From Burkholderia sp. (lineage in GTDB: Bacteria; Pseudomonadota; Gammaproteobacteria; Burkholderiales; Burkholderiaceae), in NCBI GenBank assembly GCA_028292565.1, contig JAQGMD010000269.1:1-8980 (forward strand): DNA of 8,980 nucleotides, in the 5' to 3' direction. How positions within the stretch are numbered: position 1 is the stretch's first letter; each line of letters starts with the position of its first letter. The translations under genes were made by a program, and so were the position numbers. This document shows, piece by piece, positions 1-5,290 of the stretch. Under the pieces are notes generated by a model that worked only from the letters and a program-made list of their open reading frames with translations, was not told the origin of the DNA and searched no databases.

Positions 1-241
1 TGAGAAGGACCGGGCCGGAACCATCCAGGAATCGATGCAATGCGCCGCCGGCGAGCCAGCGCGCAGCCGCGACTGAATCCGAAAGGTCGAGCTCGACCTG
101 TTCCAGCTTGTCGGGAAAACGCTCTTCGAGTTCGGTATTCCTGCCGCGCGAAATTCCCAACACGGGGATACCGCGCGCGAGCAGGCTGGCAGCGATTGAG
201 GCGCCGAGGCCCCGGGTGTGTCCGGTAAGAATAGCTTTCAT
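1..241 (-). CDS. SDR family NAD(P)-dependent oxidoreductase, N-terminal part (cut by left edge)
   Basis: The first 80 residues are visible. The protein opens with a beta strand followed by the SDR cofactor loop TGHTRGLG (residues 6-13, the TGxxxGxG pattern). Next come an amphipathic helix and a second strand ending in ISRGR (about 29-33), where the Arg residues would suit NADP binding. ELDLSD (about 53-58) is where SDRs place the Asp that contacts the adenine ring. The catalytic Ser-Tyr-Lys lies beyond the window, so activity and substrate cannot be judged. The start is the ATG at 241, which directly precedes the Rossmann strand; no strong Shine-Dalgarno (SD) sequence is visible. The gene lies 132 nt downstream of the MBL-fold gene on the same strand, so it could be the third gene of that operon or have its own promoter. 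The family call is firm; the role is unknown. Confidence 0.85.
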   Translation of the reverse strand, partial: MKAILTGHTRGLGASIAASLLARGIPVLGISRGRNTELEERFPDKLEQVELDLSDSVAAARWLAGGALHRFLDGSGPVLL

Positions 242-373
242 CAGTAGCCCATGGTCGGGAAGTGCGTTGATCGGAACAGCGGCGGTGCGGGTCGAGGCAC
301 GCGAGGGTGATTATGCCGGATGTGTTCCGAATCTTCAGGAGGGGAGGATCATATGCCGCCTGGAGTCGGAACT

Positions 374-1117
374 CTACGTCGGACTTACCCGATCAGCAAG
401 ATTAAGCAGCAACGATGCCCCATTCCCGCGCCATGCACTCCCATGCATGCACGCCAGCGTCGTAGGCCTCAACTCCGATAACCGCGTCAGGTGCTTCCGA
501 GTATCAGGACTATGCGCGTAGTAATCCATCTCCATCCTGAATGCCTCGCTCGATTCCAGAATATCGCCTTCCGTAACCGGCGCATGCTGATGTCCCGGCT
601 GCGTGAACAGATCCCCGCACAGCAGCGTGTGAGTCGTCTCTTCAAACGCCATCGAGCATTCCCACCCATGCGGAAGATGCGGCGTAGCAAGCCAGCGAAT
701 CCGATGTGTGCCGAGTTCCAGCACTTCTCCATCTGCCAGAGACCTCGCCGGGCGGCTGGCAATGTCATTTATCGAAACCATCGCGGCCACTTCTCCACAG
801 ACCGGCACCGCGTTGCGCGCCAGATCCAGAAAGTCGTTCAGCGAGCCGCATTCATCGGCTTCGACATGCGAGAACGCGATGTAGGAGAGCGTCGAAACCG
901 GCAACACGCGTTCAATCGCAGCGCAAACCGCCGGAAAAAGCTTGCGCGGCCCGGTGTGGTAGATCAGTGGCTTCCGGTCCGCAATCAGATATTGATTGAA
1001 TGAGAAGCCGCCGGGCATCACTTCGGGCGGTATTGGGGTGTGGATGCGGAAGATTCCGTCGGCGACCTCGTCGATGGTGGTGCCGAACTGTGTGTCGATC
1101 GTTGCCATGATGTTCAC
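374..1117 (-). CDS. Stand-alone MBL-fold protein with a di-iron (flavodiiron/ODP-like) metal site
   Basis: This 247-residue metallo-beta-lactamase-fold protein has motif 1 reading HVEADECGSL (H84, E86, D88), not the HxHxDH of hydrolases. The HxExD form is that of the oxygen-binding di-iron domain of flavodiiron proteins. The remaining ligands are present: TPHLPHGW (H147/H150; H150 has the family-like spacing of 19 to D169), GDLF (D169) and CMHGSAW (H225). Residue 89 is Glu where flavodiiron proteins have a non-ligand His. The flavodoxin domain is absent, so the electron donor is unknown. An O2/NO-related or sensory role is inference; an ordinary hydrolase is the alternative. GTG at 1117 overlaps the TetR stop by 4 nt (GTGA), while an in-frame ATG at 1108 (244 residues) starts just after that stop. 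Either start suggests translational coupling to the regulator. Confidence 0.85.
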   Translation of the reverse strand: MNIMATIDTQFGTTIDEVADGIFRIHTPIPPEVMPGGFSFNQYLIADRKPLIYHTGPRKLFPAVCAAIERVLPVSTLSYIAFSHVEADECGSLNDFLDLARNAVPVCGEVAAMVSINDIASRPARSLADGEVLELGTHRIRWLATPHLPHGWECSMAFEETTHTLLCGDLFTQPGHQHAPVTEGDILESSEAFRMEMDYYAHSPDTRKHLTRLSELRPTTLACMHGSAWRGNGASLLLNLADRVSPT

Positions 1118-1719
1118 TCACTTTCTCGCAGGGGGGCTATAAAGAGCTGCAGTGCATGCACCGCAACCCGGCTCACTTCCTCCGCATCGGGCAGCATTCC
1201 GTCGAGGCGCTGCCAGGTGGGGTAGTCCAGCATCACAAGTACAAGCGCGAGCAACTGTGGAGGAATCTCGTCGCCGAAGCTGCTCGCCAGCACGTTTTTC
1301 ACCAGCGACTCGAGTTGCTGCCGTCCCGCGCGGGCCGCTTCCGCGATTTCCGGCAGCGAGACGGCATCGACCGATGTCCACCGGATCCAGGGATGGAAAA
1401 ACCGGTAGCGGGTATACACGGCTTCCACCAGCAGGCGCAGCCGGGTGTCGATATCCCCGGCAGACAAGATTGCGGCCGCATCGATGACAGGCGCCTCCTT
1501 GCGCACGGCACCCATGCAAGCAGGCAATAGCGCATTTCGCGTAGGGAAATGCTTGTACACCGTGGGCACCGACACCCCTGCGCGCTCTGCAATTTCGCCG
1601 TGCGTGGTCGCCATCGCGCCTTTTTCCGCATGCAGCTCGACGGTTGCGGCGACTATGCGCCGCAGCGTTTCGGATTCGGCTTCCTTGCGGAGTGCGCTTT
1701 TGTAAGGCCTGGTGGGCAT
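1114..1719 (-). CDS. TetR/AcrR family transcriptional regulator
   Basis: This 201-residue protein has a typical TetR N-terminus. Helix 1 is around residues 19-34, and the helix-turn-helix is about 38-57, with ATTHGEIAERAGVS followed by VPTVYKHFPTR (the family's T-Y-x-H-F signature). The C-terminal two thirds are helical and unclassified, as expected for a ligand pocket. I chose ATG 1719 because the reading frame can extend up to 1920, but the extra 67 residues look non-coding and would cover the promoter and the palindrome. Only a weak SD is visible. The regulator is first in the minus-strand unit and overlaps the MBL gene by 4 nt. The perfect inverted repeat at 1733-1767 lies just upstream, which suggests autorepression and possibly control of the divergent VOC gene. 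The ligand is unknown. Confidence 0.93.
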   Translation of the reverse strand: MPTRPYKSALRKEAESETLRRIVAATVELHAEKGAMATTHGEIAERAGVSVPTVYKHFPTRNALLPACMGAVRKEAPVIDAAAILSAGDIDTRLRLLVEAVYTRYRFFHPWIRWTSVDAVSLPEIAEAARAGRQQLESLVKNVLASSFGDEIPPQLLALVLVMLDYPTWQRLDGMLPDAEEVSRVAVHALQLFIAPLRESE

Positions 1720-1728
1720 CGGAGGTCT

Positions 1729-1758
1729 TTGATTAACGAACGGTGTATTTAATATAGT
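1729..1758 (+). promoter_or_regulatory. Possible divergent promoter for the VOC gene
   Basis: TTGATT (1729-1734) and TATAGT (1753-1758) are 18 nt apart on the plus strand. They would overlap the minus-strand TetR promoter almost completely, so one operator could control both directions. The leader to ATG 1896 would be about 130 nt, which is long; another promoter closer to the gene is possible, but none is clear. Confidence 0.35.
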
Positions 1759-1767
1759 ATTCGTTAA
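1733..1767. promoter_or_regulatory. Probable TetR operator: perfect 8-bp inverted repeat
   Basis: TTAACGAA (1733-1740) and TTCGTTAA (1760-1767) are perfect inverted copies separated by 19 AT-rich bases, so the arm centres are 27 bp apart. They bracket the -10 of the TetR promoter. That spacing is longer than in compact TetR operators, so each arm may be bound by a separate dimer or the arms may belong to a larger site. The binding protein is inferred from adjacency to the TetR gene. Confidence 0.6.
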
Positions 1768-1779
1768 GGGAATTGGCAA
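1751..1779 (-). promoter_or_regulatory. Sigma70-type promoter for the TetR-MBL unit
   Basis: Read on the minus strand, TTGCCA (1779-1774) is followed after exactly 17 nt by TATATT (1756-1751). The -35 matches the consensus at 5 of 6 positions and the -10 at 5 of 6. Transcription would start near 1744, giving a leader of about 25 nt before the TetR ATG at 1719. One arm of the inverted repeat lies between -35 and -10 and the other lies just downstream of the predicted start site. Confidence 0.65.
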
Positions 1780-1895
1780 GGACAAAAATAGCCCGGATCG
1801 CACCGTGAATTTCCACTCAAACGATGCGGCCAGGCCTGCATCTGTAAACCGGCGTAAAGTGGTTCCGTCGCCAATCTTCCTGAATCGCCAAAACG

Positions 1896-2270
1896 ATGAA
1901 TGACAAGACTTCCGAACCACGCGTTGAATCCCTCAGCGCCGTCACCCTCACAACGCGCGACATGGAACGCGCTTTCCGCTTTTATGAAGCGCTCGGTTTC
2001 CCGCTTAAATACGGAGGCCCCGATGCCCCATTTACCTCATTCGCATTGGGAGACTCCTACCTGAACCTGATCGCCGCGGTAGATGCTCCGACAATCAAGC
2101 AGTGGGGACGCGTAATCATTTACGTATCCGACGTCGACGCGATGTATCGGAAGGCGCTTGCCGCGGGACTTGTTCCCGAGTTTGCACCGCGCGATGCGAC
2201 GTGGGGCGAACGCTACTTTCACATCGTCGACCCCGAAGGTAATGAGCTGAGTTTTGCTCGCCCGCTATAG
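1896..2270 (+). CDS. VOC superfamily (glyoxalase/bleomycin-resistance-like) protein
   Basis: This 124-residue protein has one vicinal-oxygen-chelate unit of two beta-alpha-beta-beta-beta modules. Module one is SAVTLTTRDMERAFRFYEAL (about 14-33) followed by the FPLKYGG and SYLNLIA strands. Module two begins GRVIIYVSDVDAMYRKAL (about 71-88) and ends with WGERYFHIVDPEGNELSF (103-120). The terminal strand carries E117, the usual metal-ligand position, but the matching first-strand position (around T18-T19) is not His, Gln or Glu. Metal binding is therefore uncertain, and a binding or resistance role is as likely as catalysis. The start at ATG 1896 has no convincing SD. The gene is divergent from the TetR-MBL unit and shares its control region. 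The glyoxalase reaction itself is not established. Confidence 0.88.
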   Translation: MNDKTSEPRVESLSAVTLTTRDMERAFRFYEALGFPLKYGGPDAPFTSFALGDSYLNLIAAVDAPTIKQWGRVIIYVSDVDAMYRKALAAGLVPEFAPRDATWGERYFHIVDPEGNELSFARPL

Positions 2271-2321
2271 AAACTTTGGCTCGCTACTCTTGTAATTACC
2301 AGTCGCGCCAGCGTGTGCCTG

Positions 2322-2351
2322 TCCACATTATTTATCGTTAACTGATATTCT
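2322..2351 (+). promoter_or_regulatory. Weak candidate promoter upstream of the gamma-glutamyltransferase gene
   Basis: TCCACA (2322-2327) and TATTCT (2346-2351) are 18 nt apart; each matches the consensus at 4 of 6 positions. The spacer contains ATCGTTAA (2334-2341), which resembles one arm of the TetR operator at 7 of 8 positions. No better promoter is visible in the 227-nt gap between the VOC stop and the GGT start, yet one is expected because the gap is large. Confidence 0.25.
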
Positions 2352-2460
2352 GAGAACCCTGGATTTCACAGCGGGCACAATCCGATTTGCAGCAATCAAA
2401 CTGTCGGCCATTCGCGTCCATCGACCCCAGGTCGTCTGTTGATATCCTGAATAATTTCTC

Positions 2461-2480
2461 CAGCCGGTCACGGTCGGCTG
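2461..2480 (+). promoter_or_regulatory. Hairpin in the leader of the gamma-glutamyltransferase gene
   Basis: CAGCCG (2461-2466) and CGGCTG (2475-2480) form a perfect 6-bp GC-rich stem with an 8-nt loop, extendable by a G-U pair. It ends 17 nt before the chosen ATG at 2498 and is not followed by a T run, so it is unlikely to be a terminator. It could affect ribosome access or be chance. Confidence 0.3.
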
Positions 2481-2497
2481 CTTACATGCGAGACAAC

Positions 2498-4105
2498 ATG
2501 CAATCAAAACAAAATGATTTCTGGAGTTATCCGTACACCTCGCAGCGCATGCCGCTGATCGCCGAGAACGTGGTCGCCACCTCGCAGCCTTTGGCGTCCG
2601 CGGCCGGTCTGCAGATGCTCGCGCGAGGCGGCAATGCCGCCGATGCGGCACTCGCCACCGCGATTGCGCTGACCGTGGTCGAGCCGTGCATGAATGGCAT
2701 AGGCGGCGACGCCTTTGTCCTGCTCTGGGACGGCAAGACCCTGCACGGCCTGAATGCATCCGGCCGCGCTCCCGCCGCATGGACGCGGGAGTATTTTTCC
2801 AAGTACAAGGAAATGCCGCTACGCGGCTGGGATGCTGTGACTGTTCCGGGCACTGTGTCGGCATGGCGCGCTGTGTCCGAACGTTTCGGCAAGCTGCCGT
2901 TCGCAGACCTGTTCGAGCCGGCGCTGCGTTATGCGCGCGACGGGTACTTCGTTTCGCATACCGTGCATCGCCAATGGCAGCAGCAAGTGGGTGACCTGAT
3001 CGACCAGCCCGGATATCGTGAAGCGTTTGCACCGAATGGTCGCGCGCCGCTGCCGGGTGAACGTTTCATTTGCCCCGGACAGGCGAATACGCTGGAGCGC
3101 ATTGCGCGCACCAAAGGCGAAGATTTTTACCATGGCGAGCTGGCCAGGGCGATTGCGCAGCACGCGCGTGCGACCGGCGGTGCGATCACCGAGGCCGACC
3201 TCGCCGCACATAAGTGCGATTGGGTCGACCCGATGAGCGTACGTTATCGCGACGTCGAGCTGCATGAAATCGGGCCGAACGGGCAGGGCATCGCAGCGCT
3301 GATGGCGCTCGGCATGCTTGACCATTTCGACCTTAAAAACATCGAACCGGATTCGGCGCTGGCGGTGCACTTGCAGGTCGAAGCAATGAAGCTCGCATTC
3401 GCGGACCTGAACGAGTATGTCGCTGATGCGGACCGCATGACCGAAGTCACCGCTAAGCATTTGCTCGATCCCGCTTACCTGGCGCGACGCGCAAAGCTGA
3501 TCGATCCCGAGCGTTCAGCACCGGCCCGCTACGGCCAGCCCCATAGCGGCGGCACCGTCTACCTGACCGCGGCCGACCGCGACGGCATGATGGTGTCGTA
3601 CATCCAGTCGAATTTCAAAGGCTTCGGATCCGGTGTGGTGGTGCCAGACACCGGCATCGCCTTGCACAATCGCGGCTCGGGCTTCAACCTGCGTCCCGGA
3701 CATGTGAATGAAGTCGCGCCCGGACGACGCCCGTTCCACACCATCATCCCCGGCTTCCTCATGCGCGATGGCAAACCACTGATGAGCTTCGGTGTGATGG
3801 GCGGCTCGATGCAGGCGCAAGGCCATGTGCAGATGACCAGCCGCATCGCGGACCAGGGGCTGAACCCGCAGGCGGCCAGTGATGCGCCGCGCTGGCGTGT
3901 ACTCGACGATAACCATGGCGTCGCCGTCGAATGGAACATGCCCCAAGCGGCGATCGACGGATTGATCGCACGCGGCCACCCGGTCAAGGTCGCACCGCGC
4001 TTCGATCTCGAGTTTGGCAGTGCGCAGTTGGCGCTGCGTATGGATAATGGCGCCTATGTAGCCGCGTCGGACCATCGCAAGGATGGTTATCCTGTCGGGC
4101 TGTAA
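2498..4105 (+). CDS. Gamma-glutamyltransferase family protein, YwrD-like, without signal peptide
   Basis: This 535-residue Ntn-hydrolase precursor covers the whole family fold. The large-subunit signature is VVATSQPLAS...GGNAADAALATA (about 25-55), then VEPCMNGIGGDAF (61-73) and NASGR with R90, probably the gamma-glutamyl carboxylate ligand. Autocleavage is expected before T353 (HSGGTVYL), giving subunits of about 352 and 183 residues. The oxyanion-loop Gly pair is G435-G436 in MGGSMQAQGH. There is no signal peptide, unlike periplasmic Ggt, so it should be cytoplasmic like YwrD-type proteins. ATG 2498 was chosen because homology-like sequence starts soon after and GCGAGA lies just upstream. 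ATG 2486 is an alternative, and a TTG at 2387 would add unlikely residues. Substrates may be glutathione or other gamma-glutamyl amides, but this is not determined. It probably forms an operon with the Bug gene 40 nt downstream. Confidence 0.92.
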   Translation: MQSKQNDFWSYPYTSQRMPLIAENVVATSQPLASAAGLQMLARGGNAADAALATAIALTVVEPCMNGIGGDAFVLLWDGKTLHGLNASGRAPAAWTREYFSKYKEMPLRGWDAVTVPGTVSAWRAVSERFGKLPFADLFEPALRYARDGYFVSHTVHRQWQQQVGDLIDQPGYREAFAPNGRAPLPGERFICPGQANTLERIARTKGEDFYHGELARAIAQHARATGGAITEADLAAHKCDWVDPMSVRYRDVELHEIGPNGQGIAALMALGMLDHFDLKNIEPDSALAVHLQVEAMKLAFADLNEYVADADRMTEVTAKHLLDPAYLARRAKLIDPERSAPARYGQPHSGGTVYLTAADRDGMMVSYIQSNFKGFGSGVVVPDTGIALHNRGSGFNLRPGHVNEVAPGRRPFHTIIPGFLMRDGKPLMSFGVMGGSMQAQGHVQMTSRIADQGLNPQAASDAPRWRVLDDNHGVAVEWNMPQAAIDGLIARGHPVKVAPRFDLEFGSAQLALRMDNGAYVAASDHRKDGYPVGL

Positions 4106-4135
4106 GCGCCTCTGGTAAAACTGTTTTTGAAACAC

Positions 4136-4141
4136 AGGAAG
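4136..4141 (+). promoter_or_regulatory. Ribosome binding site of the Bug gene
   Basis: AGGAAG lies 4 nt before ATG 4146, inside the 40-nt gap after the GGT stop. It fixes the start of the signal peptide. No terminator or promoter is evident in this gap, which supports co-transcription. Confidence 0.6.
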
Positions 4142-4145
4142 TTGA

Positions 4146-5123
4146 ATGAAAAAGCTTTTCCGGGCCGCCGGCCTGGTATTGTCCGTCGCGTTGCTTGGCG
4201 CGACGGGTGCGGCATCAGCGCAGCACTACCCGAGCAAACCGATCAAGCTGATTATTCCCTTTCCCCCGGCCGGCGCCACCGACGTGCTCGGCCGGACTCT
4301 GGGGCAGAAATTGTCCGAAGCGACCGGCCAGCCGGTGGTCATCGAAAACCGGCCTGGCGCCGGTGGCACGATCGGCACCGAGATCGCTGCCAAATCCGCG
4401 CCTGACGGCTACACATTGATGCTCGCTTCCGGTTCGATCTGCATTGCTGCGAACGTGTATGGCAAGCTGGGATTCGACATCGAAAAGAGCTTTGCGCCGA
4501 TATCGATAGCGGGGCAGGTCCCACACATCCTGGTGGTGCACCCTTCGGTAAAGGCCAATTCGGTCAGGGAGTTGATCGCATTGGCCAGGGCGCATCCCGG
4601 CAGGCTGAATGCGGCCTCGCAGGGTAACGGCACCCTGTCCCACATGGAACTCGAGATGCTCAAGTCGCAGAGTGGGGGGCTGGACATTGTCCATGTGCCT
4701 TACAAGGGCAGCAGTGCCGTAATGTCCGACCTGATCGCCGGGAATGTGCATATGTTTTTCGACAGCGTGACGTCGTCCATGCCGATGGTCAAAAAGGGCT
4801 CGCTCAAGGTGCTGGCGGTAGCCAGCTCGAAACGGCTGCCTTTCAGTCCTGAAATTCCTACGATGGCCGAATCAGGCTTGCCCGGCTTTGACGCCACCAA
4901 TTGGTTTGCCTTGATGGCGCCCGCTGGTACGCCGAAGGAAATCGTGCAATTGCTGAACGCGCATATGGTGAAGATCGCGGCCATGCCGGAAATTCGCGAC
5001 AAGCTTGCGTCGCAGGGGATTATTCCGGAGGCCAGTACGCCGGAGCAGCTGGCGACGATTATTCGGGATGATCTGGCGCGGTGGGGGCAGCTGACGAAGA
5101 AGGCGGGAGTTCGGTTGGATTAG
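4146..5123 (+). CDS. Bug family (TctC-like) tripartite tricarboxylate transporter substrate-binding protein
   Basis: This 325-residue periplasmic binding protein has a clear signal peptide: MKKLFRAAG, a hydrophobic core to about residue 19, and an ASA cleavage site giving a mature protein from Q26. Bug-family signatures follow in order: YPSKPIKLIIPFPPAGATD (28-46), the ligand-pocket loop, ENRPGAGG (67-74), PDGYT (86-90), VPYKGSS (184-190), and WFALMAPAGTP (253-263). Length matches the family. Such receptors bind small carboxylates, amides or aromatic acids and feed TctAB-type permeases. No TctA or TctB gene is present here, so this is an orphan receptor in this window, as is common for Bug proteins. 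Its place behind a gamma-glutamyltransferase hints at a ligand related to glutamyl or amino-acid-derived acids, but that is inference. A REP-like hairpin starts 8 nt after the stop. Confidence 0.95.
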   Translation: MKKLFRAAGLVLSVALLGATGAASAQHYPSKPIKLIIPFPPAGATDVLGRTLGQKLSEATGQPVVIENRPGAGGTIGTEIAAKSAPDGYTLMLASGSICIAANVYGKLGFDIEKSFAPISIAGQVPHILVVHPSVKANSVRELIALARAHPGRLNAASQGNGTLSHMELEMLKSQSGGLDIVHVPYKGSSAVMSDLIAGNVHMFFDSVTSSMPMVKKGSLKVLAVASSKRLPFSPEIPTMAESGLPGFDATNWFALMAPAGTPKEIVQLLNAHMVKIAAMPEIRDKLASQGIIPEASTPEQLATIIRDDLARWGQLTKKAGVRLD

Positions 5124-5130
5124 GTAGAAC

Positions 5131-5157
5131 GCAGGTTGGGATGCAATCCCAACATTC
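5131..5157 (+). repeat. REP-like palindrome, copy 1
   Basis: The core GGTTGGGATGCAATCCCAAC (5134-5153) contains a perfect 8-bp stem, GTTGGGAT/ATCCCAAC, with a GCA loop. Flanks GCA and ATTC are shared with copy 2 at all but two of 27 positions. It lies 8 nt after the Bug stop and could act as a transcript end or 3' stabilising hairpin; no T run follows directly. Confidence 0.75.
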
Positions 5158-5236
5158 TTACTTTGCACATCGATAGCTTTTATTCGAAAGCGCAACTCCG
5201 CACCATGCAGGGAAGCCGTCTGTCGCTCACGGGCCC

Positions 5237-5263
5237 GAACGTTGGGATTGCATCCCAACCTAC
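5237..5263 (-). repeat. REP-like palindrome, copy 2, inverted relative to copy 1
   Basis: The core GTTGGGATTGCATCCCAACC (5241-5260) is the exact reverse complement of the 20-bp core of copy 1, with a TGC loop. The two copies enclose 79 bp without coding signal. The pair sits between the convergent Bug and GH genes and ends 27 nt from the GH stop, a typical location for REP doublets or a two-way terminator. Confidence 0.75.
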
Positions 5264-5290
5264 AACATTCGCAGAGCGAACGTGACGCAA

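Noticed and set aside
324..372. 7-bp inverted repeat GTTCCGA...TCGGAAC between the MBL and SDR genes
   Set aside because: The 35-nt spacer is long, the arms are short and no T run follows, so neither terminator nor operator is supported.
491..1003. Long plus-strand frames opposite the MBL gene
   Set aside because: They are antisense shadows of a well-supported coding region and have low-complexity Arg-rich translations.
1720..1920. N-terminal extension of the TetR reading frame up to 1920
   Set aside because: The extra 67 codons cover the promoter and the perfect inverted repeat, overlap the VOC start, and do not look like TetR sequence.
2387..2497. TTG-initiated N-terminal extension of the gamma-glutamyltransferase
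   Set aside because: The added residues contain no export signal and no family-like sequence, and they run through the leader hairpin.
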